DNA of 64,000 bases, from positions 434,001-498,000 of the forward strand of contig NZ_AUHD01000001.1 in the NCBI RefSeq assembly GCF_000423005.1, written 5' to 3'. Origin of the DNA: Gelidibacter mesophilus DSM 14095 (lineage in GTDB: Bacteria > Bacteroidota > Bacteroidia > Flavobacteriales > Flavobacteriaceae). A program made the position numbers and the translations under genes. The notes below the pieces were generated by a model. That model saw only the letters and a program-made list of their open reading frames with translations, searched no databases and had not been told where the DNA came from. Positions within the stretch are counted from its first letter, which is position 1. Every line of letters begins with the position of its first letter. This document shows positions 37,436 to 46,473 of the stretch, piece by piece.

Positions 37436-37519
37436 GTCTCACTATTTTAGTTTCATTTCAAATAGACTGAACGGGCCGGTCTTATCATGTTCAGGAAGAT
37501 CACTAGTCCATTCAATTTC

Positions 37520-37951
37520 CTAAATTCTTTTGTATGTAAAGCCAGAACGGATATAATGTGTGTTTAATCCATCGTTTCCACTATGGGTATCCATTCTGAT
37601 GTATTCTATTTGTCTTTGCTTTCCATAGGCTATGCACCATTCCACAATCTTTTTTAAATAGGAGCGTCCCCTGAAATTTAGATGTGTAGCAATTCGATGT
37701 AGATAGATGGCCTTATCAATTGCTGAACCTTTGCCAATAACAGGATCCTTAAGAGTAATGACGACGCTACAGGCCATAATATCATCTTCCATAATCTTAA
37801 AATGCCGATTTTCACTGATTTCTCGTTCGATGAGTGCGCTTTCAAATCTGCTCCAACTCTTGTTGTTTACAGATTTTTGATAGACGGTTGCGGCATCGTA
37901 CAGCTCAAATATGGTATTGATGTCTGCAAACGTACTGGGTGTGATGTTCAT
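37520..37951 (-). CDS. GNAT-family N-acetyltransferase
   Basis: The 143-residue protein has the acetyltransferase layout: IFELYDAATVYQKS at the start, a central strand HFKIMEDDIMACSVVITLKDP, YLHRIATHLNFRGRSYLKKIVEWCIAYGKQRQIEYIRMDTHSGNDGLNTHYIRSGFTY. The RG-x(Y) element after HLNF corresponds to the acetyl-CoA-binding loop (R/QxxGxG/A). It would acetylate a small molecule or a protein N-terminus. The substrate is unknown. It is close to the AraC gene but separated by 84 bases. Confidence 0.85.
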   Translation of the reverse strand: MNITPSTFADINTIFELYDAATVYQKSVNNKSWSRFESALIEREISENRHFKIMEDDIMACSVVITLKDPVIGKGSAIDKAIYLHRIATHLNFRGRSYLKKIVEWCIAYGKQRQIEYIRMDTHSGNDGLNTHYIRSGFTYKRI

Positions 37952-38048
37952 TATAGTAGTTTGATTTTGGCCTTTATTAATTAGATGTCAATAACCAGGT
38001 TTGTATAAAGATATCTATCTCTCCTAATCTATGATTTATTCTTTAAAT

Positions 38049-38234
38049 CTATGAGTTTAATTTGCTTTTATTCCGCGCTTTGATTGATAAAAGCATTGAG
38101 ATTGTTATAAGCAAACTACAGATTAGTAGTAGCCAAGATCCAAATTTAGCCAGATCAAATTCAAAAATCACATATAGTGTGGTTGAAATAGAAGTAAGAA
38201 TTATAATGAGTTGTGAGATCGCGTTTTTCTTCAT
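38049..38234 (-). CDS. Small two-helix membrane protein of unknown function
   Basis: The 61-residue frame reads as MKKNAISQLIIILTSIS, then two hydrophobic helices (about 7-25 and 33-50) and a Lys-rich tail. I chose this strand over the opposite one because hydrophobic segments and a positively charged C-terminus make a sensible membrane protein. I do not recognise the family. Confidence 0.5.
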   Translation of the reverse strand: MKKNAISQLIIILTSISTTLYVIFEFDLAKFGSWLLLICSLLITISMLLSIKARNKSKLNS

Positions 38235-38448
38235 CAGCTTAAGATTTGGTCTAAGACGATTCTAAAGACTTGTCAGGTAATTATCCTCGTGATCAACTTT
38301 TAAATATACAAAATTCCAATTGAAATAGCTTAATACTGATCTGTCGGAACTCTAATGCTTATTGAACTACAGATGACCTTTAGATTCATTGTATCTCTCG
38401 GTTCAGGCCATTTCAATTATGTAGTTGGATATTTGATAAGTTGAGTCT

Positions 38449-38712
38449 TTAATTTTTGAACGTAAGTTTGTTGATCCAAGTTCCGATAAAATAGAATATT
38501 ATTAAATATCCAATCAAAATTAGGCTTCCCAAAACCCATCCGAAAGTGCCCATCGTAAAGGTAAATCCGAAAAAGTAGGTTGCAATACTTTCTATGGGTT
38601 TTAAAGCAAGGGGCACATTATTTGGTTTTGATAGAATATCGATGAACAGAATCATGAGCACATATCCCACCAAAATACCTGTTCCTCCAGAAATTAGTTT
38701 GTTTTTATTCAT
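38449..38712 (-). CDS. Small membrane protein of unknown function
   Basis: The 87-residue frame has two clear hydrophobic segments: GGTGILVGYVLMILFIDIL near the N-terminus and a long stretch TFGWVLGSLILIGYLIIFYFI at the C-terminus, with FFGFTFTMG between. The start MNKNKL is Lys-rich, as expected for a cytosolic N-terminus. I do not recognise the family. It lies close to other small accessory genes. Confidence 0.6.
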   Translation of the reverse strand: MNKNKLISGGTGILVGYVLMILFIDILSKPNNVPLALKPIESIATYFFGFTFTMGTFGWVLGSLILIGYLIIFYFIGTWINKLTFKN

Positions 38713-38811
38713 GGTTACAAGTTAAACATTTAAATAAATTGTTAAAGTGCACTATGACGTTTGAAAAGAATGGGATTAGAGGCAATTTTAAAATGCGCAG
38801 GGATGACAATA

Positions 38812-39141
38812 TCAGTTGACAGCTGATTTTGAGAAAAAATTCATCACAAACACTCCGGTGACTATTAGGATTATTCCAATGATGGCAGGAAAATCTAAAG
38901 ATTGTTTAAAAATAACCACTGAAATTATTGCAGAGAGCACAATTCCCAAGCCTCCCCATATGGCATAAGCAATTCCCAAAGGGATTGATTTTAAAGCATG
39001 TGAGAAAAAGAAAAAACAGACCGTATAGGCAAGGATGGTTAAAATGGTAGGGATCGTCTTTGAAAATCCGTTTGAGGCTTGCATAAAACTGGTGCCGATG
39101 AGTTCAAAGATAATGGCTAAGGATAGGAAAAGATACTTCAT
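38812..39141 (-). CDS. SMR-family (EmrE-like) small multidrug or cation exporter
   Basis: The frame is open upstream to 39213, but the ATG at 39141 gives the family start MKYLFLSLAIIFELIGTSFMQASNGFSKTIPT, a 109-residue protein with four helices. The conserved Glu (E13) lies in helix 1, and AYTVCFFFFSHALKSIPLGIAYAIWGGLGIVLSAIISVVIFKQ is the core of SMR proteins. These work as dimers and exchange protons for cations. SugE-like guanidinium or QacE-like drug export cannot be separated here. No regulator is adjacent. Confidence 0.9.
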   Translation of the reverse strand: MKYLFLSLAIIFELIGTSFMQASNGFSKTIPTILTILAYTVCFFFFSHALKSIPLGIAYAIWGGLGIVLSAIISVVIFKQSLDFPAIIGIILIVTGVFVMNFFSKSAVN

Positions 39142-39310
39142 AAGGTCTAATTTTAGGTAAAGAAACAACAAATCAGAAGGAACAGAAACTATTTTTTTCG
39201 GCACGATGCACAAGTGGTATGAATAGAGGTTTTAACGACTGTTTGGCGGTATATTTGTGTTGAGGCCGTTCCAAAATTGCTATAAACTTACTTTTGATCC
39301 TCTTTAAAGT

Positions 39311-39350
39311 AATCAGCATCAGTATTAAAACACGCTGATGCTGATTTTTT
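39311..39350. terminator. Terminator-like hairpin after the DsbA/FrnE-like gene
   Basis: AATCAGCATCAG and CTGATGCTGATT form a 12-base-pair stem with a 12-base loop. The best T-run is on the plus strand, while the adjacent genes are on the minus strand, so it may be weak or bidirectional. Confidence 0.5.
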
Positions 39351-39390
39351 AATTCTTAAAGTAAATTATCATCTTTTGATGGAAGACAAC

Positions 39391-40020
39391 CTATTCGTTA
39401 TAAGCCTTCTCTAGTGCCTCTAAAAACACCTCTTCTGGCTGAGCTCCAGAAAGTGCATGTTTATTGTTGAATACAAAAAATGGCACTCCAGTGACGCCTA
39501 TTTCTTTTGCCTGTATTTGATCTTCGGCAACCTTTTTATCCAGAGCCGTATCGTTTAATTGTTTTTCAAGGTCTGTTGCTTCAAAACCTAAGCGCTCTCC
39601 AATTGCAACTAAGACCTTTAGGTCATCAATATTTTTTCCATCTGTAAAATGGGCCTTTAATAATAGTTCCTTGGCCTCATTTTGTTTGTTGATTTTTTTA
39701 GCAGCGTGCATGAGCTTATGTGCATTGAAGGAATTGGCAACTACAGCATCGTTTAAATTAAATTCTATGCCCACTTCTTTAGCCATAGCGGTGGCGTTCG
39801 AAAACATCTGGTTGATTTGATCCTTGTTGGCCCCTTTATTTACGAAATAATCCAAACTGTTGATATTGGTGTTCGTTCTAAGATTTGGGTCCAACTCAAA
39901 ACTTTTCCATTCAATAGTAACGTCATCTTTATGCTCGAATTGCGACAGTGCATTTTCTAATTTACGCTTTCCGATATAGCAAAACGGACATCTGATATCC
40001 GACCAAATTGTGATTGTCAT
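39391..40020 (-). CDS. DsbA-family (FrnE-like) thiol oxidoreductase
   Basis: The 209-residue protein begins MTITIWSDIRCPFCYIGKRKLE, with the CPFC redox motif near residue 11 and the FrnE/2-hydroxychromene-carboxylate-isomerase pattern. Later it shows FNAHKLMHAAK, LLLKAHFTDGKNID, AEDQIQAKEIGVTGVPFFVFNNKHALSGAQPEEVF, where the cis-Pro (GVPFF) typical of thioredoxin folds is visible. No signal peptide is seen, so it acts in the cytosol. It should reduce or isomerise disulfides; the substrate is unknown. Confidence 0.88.
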   Translation of the reverse strand: MTITIWSDIRCPFCYIGKRKLENALSQFEHKDDVTIEWKSFELDPNLRTNTNINSLDYFVNKGANKDQINQMFSNATAMAKEVGIEFNLNDAVVANSFNAHKLMHAAKKINKQNEAKELLLKAHFTDGKNIDDLKVLVAIGERLGFEATDLEKQLNDTALDKKVAEDQIQAKEIGVTGVPFFVFNNKHALSGAQPEEVFLEALEKAYNE

Positions 40021-40136
40021 TTTCTTTTCGATTAAATTATTAATTAATGTTAATTTTTAGTGTTCAGCCGTGTAAAGCATGTTTTTAATATTCACTTGTT
40101 TTCAAGAACGGCTGAATGCGCTCCACATAACTCCAA

Positions 40137-41981
40137 TTAAATACCTTCAACAAACTTTAAAAAGACTTGTTTATGGCGTTCCAAATCCAAATCTGGCGAC
40201 ACGGATACCCTTACAATATAGTCTTTGTCTCCTTCTTTGGTGGTTCCTTGCGTTGAGGTTGCGGGAATCGTCCAATAACAGCCTTTTAACTGTCCATAGC
40301 TGACGCAGAACTTGCTTTCATCGGGTATTTCGGTGATCATTAAATTGATTAATTTGAGGTTCAAAGCTCTTTTGTAGGATTCTCTTTCTTCGGGTGTACT
40401 TCCTTTGGTGGGAAGATCTAATGAAAACACCGATGGGGTAAAGCCTTCAGCGGCCAACCCCTCTGAAACAAAATTGATTTTCGCCGCCGGTAAGACGTCG
40501 TGAATAAAGTTTACAAATTCGCGGGTATTTTTATAGGCATCCGTGATCCTTTGATTCATGGATGGCAGTTGGTTGGCCAATATTTCCATTTGAAGAGGGG
40601 TGGCCTCATTATCACAGAGCCTGAGATGCACCTCTATTTTGTCCATCAAAGCATCCGTTTTTTTATTTCCTACACAGTAGCCCGCAGTGCATGATCCACC
40701 ACTTGGAAATTTTGATCCGCTGGCGTATGAAATGGAGCTTACCGTTGAAAGGATGTCCTCATCCCCTAGAAAGTGAACGTTCGGACAAAAAGTCTGATCT
40801 AAAATAAACACCGGAGCGATAGCAGGGTGATCTGTTTTTGTGCGACGTTCTGTGCTTAAAACCTCTTTTAATTTATTGAGATCAGGAACTTCAACCCTTG
40901 GGTTGGTCGGGATTTCTGCAATGATGTATGGAATGGCGTCTTCATTGGCTATACGGTCCAAAATATTGGCAATACTTTCCACCATATCATTATCACCATC
41001 CACTAATAAATCAACCACTTCAACATTATCAAGACAGGATGCAACTCGTCGCGCCTGATCATTGGTCCCACCATAACAGTTGGGAGGCACAATAAATTTG
41101 ATGTTTTTTCCTTTATGTTGTTCTTGAGCACTGTCAATGAGCCCCATCATAATGGCATACTGTATGGATAATCCACTAGAAGCCATTAAAGCTTTAGACC
41201 TAGTGTTGGTTATTTCATTAAGGATTGTCTCAACACGTGTTTTGTTAGCGTTAACCTGAGAATCTTGCTTAATAACAAAAGAGTTATCGATCAGCAAATT
41301 TAAGGCAGCAAGACAATTGGCGGGTGTCATGGCAATGGTCTCTCTTCTTCTGACATGTTGAATCTCTGAGATATAACTTTCATCTTGGGTATCGTTAACC
41401 AAGATGATACTGCCAAGCTGAGGATGTGTGGAAATAAAGAAATCAATATTTGGGATAAGTTCAATGTCATGAAGGTTATCATTTTGGGAAATATACACGG
41501 TACTTCCTTCAAAATCAGTTATGCTTTCAATTGTTTCAACCTGTTTCAACTCAAATTCATACCCATAAACATTCTTTATGAGTTGCGCATCAAAATGATC
41601 CGGTAACCTATTCGTGTAAACAATTTGGGTGTTTTTAGCTGCCAATAAATTTTTTCTTAGAATGGCCAGAATAGGAGCTGTTCTCGACGAGAAACTGATG
41701 ACGTTTTCTGGATTTAGAGTGTTTGAGTGCGCAATTTCCCACTCCAATACACAGGACAGTGGATGACCTAGTCTTATATAGTCGTATGCGGTAGGCAAAT
41801 TATGCAGTGCCGTTCGTTCATAATTATTCTCATGGTATAACGACTCAAACTGATTTAAAAACTGAGTTTTTGCCAAGTCTTCATTATAAATATCAAGCCG
41901 ATGTGTGGTGGTAGTCAACCAGCCAATTGGCATCTTTTTTAACACGTTTTTTATGTACTCACTTCTTTTTTTATCTTCCAT
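40137..41981 (-). CDS. Two-part PLP enzyme of the Cys/Met metabolism family with degenerate N-terminal copy
   Basis: The frame is open upstream to 42014 through a TTG, but the ATG at 41981 gives 614 residues. The C-terminal part (about residues 245-614) is a cystathionine gamma-synthase-like fold-type I PLP enzyme: EIPTNPRVEVPDL, LDQTFCPN in place of the PLP-binding Asp strand, and SISYASGSKFPSGGS with the Schiff-base Lys at about residue 424. The N-terminal part (about 65-235) follows the same pattern (RLGHPLSCVLEWEIA, TAPILAILRKNLLAAKN, SIILVNDT) but has no PLP Lys. The likely role is sulfur amino acid metabolism. Confidence 0.75.
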   Translation of the reverse strand: MEDKKRSEYIKNVLKKMPIGWLTTTTHRLDIYNEDLAKTQFLNQFESLYHENNYERTALHNLPTAYDYIRLGHPLSCVLEWEIAHSNTLNPENVISFSSRTAPILAILRKNLLAAKNTQIVYTNRLPDHFDAQLIKNVYGYEFELKQVETIESITDFEGSTVYISQNDNLHDIELIPNIDFFISTHPQLGSIILVNDTQDESYISEIQHVRRRETIAMTPANCLAALNLLIDNSFVIKQDSQVNANKTRVETILNEITNTRSKALMASSGLSIQYAIMMGLIDSAQEQHKGKNIKFIVPPNCYGGTNDQARRVASCLDNVEVVDLLVDGDNDMVESIANILDRIANEDAIPYIIAEIPTNPRVEVPDLNKLKEVLSTERRTKTDHPAIAPVFILDQTFCPNVHFLGDEDILSTVSSISYASGSKFPSGGSCTAGYCVGNKKTDALMDKIEVHLRLCDNEATPLQMEILANQLPSMNQRITDAYKNTREFVNFIHDVLPAAKINFVSEGLAAEGFTPSVFSLDLPTKGSTPEERESYKRALNLKLINLMITEIPDESKFCVSYGQLKGCYWTIPATSTQGTTKEGDKDYIVRVSVSPDLDLERHKQVFLKFVEGI

Positions 41982-42239
41982 AAAGTTGTCTTTAAATAAG
42001 GGGTGAAGGTACAATAATTAGAGGGTTTTGAAAAGTCTTCTATTGGGATTCTGGGCCGCGTTCTTGTTCGTTCAGAATAACAAATGTCCTTCAGTATAAG
42101 GGTTTATTTTGTACTTGAGAACTTAACCATCCAATTGATGAGACGGCTGCTAGAAAACCTGTCTGATCAGTACTTCGAGCGAGCATAATTTTAATTTTTT
42201 TGAACTGAGAATTGTTCCAAGTAGTTGATTTTATAAAAC

Positions 42240-43115
42240 CTATAAGGACGGATTATATATTTCTCTGAGCGAAGGCGGAGGTGGTAGATTTAAAAGATTC
42301 GCTTCATTTTTCAAAAGCTTGTTCTCATCTAAGAAATTAATTATTTCCGATGCCTTGTTGACAACCTTGAGAATGATCTTGTTTTTATTGATAACTAAAT
42401 GAGTTGGATAGGTTCGTAGGTTAAGTGATTTTTCAATAAAATCAATTTGATCAGGAACCGTATGATAATGAAAATTCTTCTTTTTAACAATCCTCCAGTT
42501 CAGGTTTTGAGTCTAGTGCCAAGCTTATAAAAATGAGGTCAGTGTTGTCTTTGTATTTCTCCAAAAACTCGTTTAATTTTGAGAATTCTGCAACACAAGC
42601 TGTACAGTTAATGAACCACGTTTTTACTATAATAGCTTTTCATCCCGAATTTTCAGATGTATAATAAATGCCGCTAAGGTCGGTGAACTCAAATTTAGGA
42701 AATTTAGAGCCTTTCATTCGAAATGCTTCAAATCGTTCAAAGCTGCGTTTTTTATGATTTTAGCAATGTCATTATTGGCGAAATAGTCCAATTTGTGAAG
42801 TTTGTATAGATCAATCTCATTTTCAGATTTTGAACTTATCGGAATGAAATCTCCCGGAGTCAATTTATCAGAATTTGTTTTATTTCTATGTCCTCTGAGG
42901 TTTTATTCAAACCTTTAAAATTTGATGATAGTCAGATATTATATGACGGATAATACCACCACCTCACGACATCCGCTTCAAGTTCTTTGATATTTATTTT
43001 AGTATCAACCTGTTCCAGACGTTCTGCCAATAGCGGTCTTTCTGATGTTTCTTTACAGGAAAGACTGAAAACTGACAAGAGAAAAAGTAAAACACTATTT
43101 TATTTTATCTTTGTT
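42240..43115 (-). pseudogene. Decayed TlpA-like thioredoxin lipoprotein gene
   Basis: On the minus strand a lipoprotein-like start (LLSVFSLSCKETSER) near 43100 lacks a start codon. Further on, frames change several times. Downstream pieces read GSKFPKFEFTDLSGIYYTSENSG, an in-frame TGA, KAIIVKTWFINCTACVAEF with a thioredoxin CxxC (C-T-A-C), LIFISLALDSKPELEDC, then a stop, and in another frame VPDQIDFIEKSLNLRTYPTHLV with the cis-Pro-like TYP. The last frame ends at 42240. Together this is a TlpA/ResA-type thiol-disulfide lipoprotein killed by stops and frameshifts. Confidence 0.7.
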
Positions 43116-43142
43116 TGGTATAAACATTTTCAAATTTGCTGG

Positions 43143-44014
43143 TTATTGTAGTTTGTAGAATAATAGTCGACTTTGCTTATTCATGGGTAGCAATAATAGA
43201 TTCTTTTCATGGATATAAGCAATATCACCTACACTTTGGCCAACTTGAAGGACGTGTTGTGTCTCTCCATTATAGTTTACTAAATGAATAGTACCACTGT
43301 TCCAATCTGAGATAATTAAATGGCCCTTATCATAAGGTCTAATGCCATCCAAATTACCAATGATGGCGGTTAAGGTGTCAATAGTTTTTGTGGTCATATC
43401 TATTTTAGATACGCGACCGCCATTGGGTTGGCTTCCCCAAGATGCGACATACATGGTGTTGTCCTGGATTAATAAGCCATTGGGGCTGTCTAAATCGTCA
43501 TCCGCTAACCATAGGCTAAAATTGCCATCGGTATCCAGCTGATATATTTTGGAGGATCCTGTATCAGAAACAAAAACATTTCCGCTAGGATCAATAGCTA
43601 CATCGTTTAAAAACTGAAGACCTTCTAGGGTGTGTTTTTTAGTATCTCTCTGGTTGTTAAATCCACTTCAACGAGTTCCGTAATGTCCGATACGTAAAGT
43701 CGATTTTCAGTAATGGCAATGCCTTTTGGGTCATTAAGCGCACTTATAAATGTTGCGTCAATAAGCTTTCCATCGAGGTCTATTGTGGCAATGGAGCCAT
43801 CACCTTTCTCTTTATTGCCTATCAAAGAGGCGTAGATAATGTTATTTTTAACGTCATAAACAGCCGATTCGCAATGTGTCAAGCCTAAGGTCTCGGACAT
43901 GAAGGTTGCAGTTGGCGTTTTCTGATCTTCAGTTAGAGGTTTTTTTGCGGCTTTGTTGTGTTTGCAACTGGTTGTAAATAATACAATCATAAATAGACAA
44001 GTAATGTGTTTCAT
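43143..44014 (-). pseudogene. NHL/SMP-30-like beta-propeller lipoprotein, one frameshift
   Basis: The first frame starts at 44014 with a lipoprotein signal (VLFTTSCKHN) and continues FMSETLGLTHCESAVYDVKNNIIYASLIGN, LNDPKGIAITENRLYVSDITELVEVDLTTREIL until a TAG at 43625. The next frame takes over at once with LEGLQFLNDVAIDPSGNVFVSDT, then SPNGLLIQDNTMYVASWGS and ends at 43143. The break is at a run of six A on the coding strand; a seventh A would give KKHTLEGLQFLND and join the frames. The protein is a six-bladed-propeller-like lactonase/NHL type. A sequencing error or phase-variable tract could also explain this. Confidence 0.75.
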
Positions 44015-44464
44015 TTTTGGTATATTATTAAGTTTTATATTGGCTTTTGCATGATTGAAATAGGAATAAAAAGTTGGTATCCAGTGTTACTATTGAGCTT
44101 TTTAGGTTGAATAGCCATATGTGCGGCATTAAAAAGCTTCTTTTATTTATGCTCTAAATTATACTCTTTTTTCGGGTTTTCCTACAGAGAACTCAATTAT
44201 CTGATAGTGATTGGCTTGATATACATCTATTTGACTCGTGTTTTTTAGTGTCATAATAAGGTTGTTAAAGCGCGAATGCAAGCATTTTAAATGACGGGAA
44301 CAAAGAACAATGGCACTCAGATTAAGTAAAATGCTGAAAGCAAGAGGGTGGAGAGACTTGGTGATAAATGATTGTGGGATTAAGGTCTTATTGAAACATT
44401 CGGGTTTTCAATAGAAGATTGTCATAGAGAGAAAACTATAGCTATCATAAGTTTATCAAAAGCA
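44015..44464. other. Gene-poor 450-base region
   Basis: No complete gene is seen. On the minus strand about 44165-44360 is open for over 60 codons and ends in a protein-like stretch (MTLKNTSQIDVYQANHYQ, IIEFSVGKPEKRV), possibly the relic of a gene, but it has no family I recognise. The rest shows nothing. Confidence 0.3.
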
Positions 44465-44899
44465 TTATACGCGCTCAAGTTCTTTGATATTGCCCCCAAG
44501 CAGTATTTTGCGCACTGATGCCCAAAAGGTCAACAGTGAGCTCGAAGGTTTTTCTGAGAGTTCAGTGAGCAACAATAAGTCATCCACGAATTGTCTCAAG
44601 TTACTATCATTCGGTCGGTAATACGCCATGTGCCATTCTTTAAAAAACCGCTTGTCTACATCGTTTGCCCAAAGTAAAGTCACCTCATGATGCCGGTTAT
44701 CATTCTTGATTTTTTCATAAATATGCAAGACGTCCTTTTTTCTTCCTTCTAAAATTTGAACGAAACTGTTGTTGTGGTATATGAGACATCCTGAAATGTT
44801 TAACGCTGAATTTTGAGCATTAGCCTCTGCTAGAATGTCTTCTAGATCTTTATAATCTATTCCTGATTTTGATTTTGAACGGTAATTTAGTTGATACAT
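44465..44899 (-). CDS. BLUF-domain blue-light photosensor
   Basis: The 144-residue protein is a BLUF domain (residues 1-95) with a short helical tail. The photocycle residues are all in place: Tyr6 (MYQLNYRSKS), Asn30 (ANAQN), Gln48 (NSFVQILEG), Trp89 and Met91 (KEWHMAY). The pattern ISGCLIYHNNSFVQILEG and IYEKIKNDNRHHEVTLL is typical. It binds FAD and changes hydrogen bonding around Gln48 on blue light. The tail of about 50 residues has no known output domain, so a partner protein is expected. The neighbours do not suggest one. Confidence 0.9.
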   Translation of the reverse strand: MYQLNYRSKSKSGIDYKDLEDILAEANAQNSALNISGCLIYHNNSFVQILEGRKKDVLHIYEKIKNDNRHHEVTLLWANDVDKRFFKEWHMAYYRPNDSNLRQFVDDLLLLTELSEKPSSSLLTFWASVRKILLGGNIKELERV

Positions 44900-45172
44900 A
44901 TCATGTTTTATTCTCGTATATGGAAAACCACGATGTCATATGCTTCCATCAAATGTGTGGTAAAAGTACACATTTTAAAAAAAGCCCTTAAAAAGCCCCT
45001 AATTAATTTCCAATTCTTCGCTGATCATCATAGAGATACGTATAATATTGTTTTGTGTAGAGTGCTTATCGGTAATTGAAAAGGGTATTTTATTATGCTT
45101 CTAAATACTAATATTTTACCCATTTAAAAATGGTGGCAAATCACCAACTATAATAAAATAAGACTATCGACA

Positions 45173-46222
45173 CTAAAGCCGTTTTTTAAAATGGGCTTTT
45201 AGTTCCCTAGCAGTGGACCGGGCTGTCTTACCAACGCCATAGATGGTGCCAGAAGCAAATCCGGTCCAAGAACCATAACCTACCAACCAAAGCTGAGGTT
45301 CTTTTATGGAGCGGGTAGCTTTGGTAGCGATGTGATTATTTTCCACCACCTCCAAAGCTTCCAAATGTTGAAGATTGGGTTTGAAACCGGTACACCAGAT
45401 TACGGCGTCAAAAATTTCCCTGTCGCCATTTTTCCAGACCACGCCTTCTTTATAAAACGAGGCAAAGGGTCTGACTGCGTGATAAACATCCCGTTCTAAA
45501 CCATCTCTAACACTTTCAACCCGAACGATATCACTCAAGGATACCTGGCGATTAAAGGAATCTGTAGTCGCGTCAAAAAAACTGGAATTAGCTTGATAAA
45601 ACAGGTAGCGTCCATCGATGTTTTCTGGAAGAAACTGCGGAGGATCTAAGGTAACCCAGGTGGTTTTGGCTATTTTTGAAACTTCAGATAAGATCTGGGC
45701 GCCGGAGTTACCCCCGCCTATGATCATAACTTTTTGATCTTTAAAGAGGTCTGCATTTCGATACTCCACCGCATGAAGTTGTACGCCCTGATAAGTGCTT
45801 TGATTTGGATAGGATGGTAGATAGGGATTTTTGGCCGTGCCAGTGGCACTGACCACGGTCTTCGCATAAAAATTTCCATTATTGGTTGCCATCTTAAAAA
45901 GCGCATTATCCTTGGTGACCCGATGGACCAAGGTGTTTCTTTGCACCGCAAACTCATAACGGGCTTCGTAGGCTTTGAGATAAGCAATAAATTCATCCCT
46001 CAGCGGGTATTCTTCTTTGGTTTCTGGCATTTGCCACCCCGACAGGGAACTGTAGTCGGTAGGTGAAAACAATTTAAGGCTGTCCCAATAGTGTAACCAC
46101 GCTCCGCCAGCTTCGTCTTGATCGTCCAAAATCAGATAATCCAGACCGCTTCGTCTTAAAAAATAGGCCACTGAAAGTCCTGCCTGTCCGCCACCAATGA
46201 TGATGAGATCGTAAATTTTCAC
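45173..46222 (-). CDS. ArsO-like flavin-dependent monooxygenase
   Basis: The 349-residue protein has an N-terminal FAD Rossmann motif (LIIGGGQAGLSVAYFLRRSGLDYLILDDQDEAGGAWLHYWDSLKLFSPTDYSSL) and a second NADPH motif (KVMIIGGGNSGAQILSEVS). The end reads AVIWCTGFKPNLQHLEAL and WLVGYGSWTGFASGTIYGVGKTARSTA. The pattern agrees along its length with ArsO, a monooxygenase found in arsenic resistance loci. No arsR, arsB or arsM gene lies nearby, so the substrate here is open. It converges on nothing and stands alone. Confidence 0.85.
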   Translation of the reverse strand: MKIYDLIIIGGGQAGLSVAYFLRRSGLDYLILDDQDEAGGAWLHYWDSLKLFSPTDYSSLSGWQMPETKEEYPLRDEFIAYLKAYEARYEFAVQRNTLVHRVTKDNALFKMATNNGNFYAKTVVSATGTAKNPYLPSYPNQSTYQGVQLHAVEYRNADLFKDQKVMIIGGGNSGAQILSEVSKIAKTTWVTLDPPQFLPENIDGRYLFYQANSSFFDATTDSFNRQVSLSDIVRVESVRDGLERDVYHAVRPFASFYKEGVVWKNGDREIFDAVIWCTGFKPNLQHLEALEVVENNHIATKATRSIKEPQLWLVGYGSWTGFASGTIYGVGKTARSTARELKAHFKKRL

Positions 46223-46473
46223 TTTAAATATTTTTTTATCAATAAAAATCTTGCCGACCTTGGACTTTTCATAGTTCTTGAAAAGGAACTGTAAAGTGAA
46301 ATGAAATGGGCCAAGATGAATAAGATAAGGATGCCGAAAATGATTCTATCCGTAATACTCATATCTGGTGTCGGTTTAGTTTTTTTCGAGGGCAGACTTG
46401 GTTGTCACCACGAGACCTTAAAAATACAAAACTACTTTGTAAAATCCATTTCGTTAAGCTGTTAAGCGGGACC

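Noticed and set aside
38062-38265. 67-codon plus-strand frame
   Set aside because: It overlaps the minus-strand two-helix membrane protein, which has better membrane-protein features.
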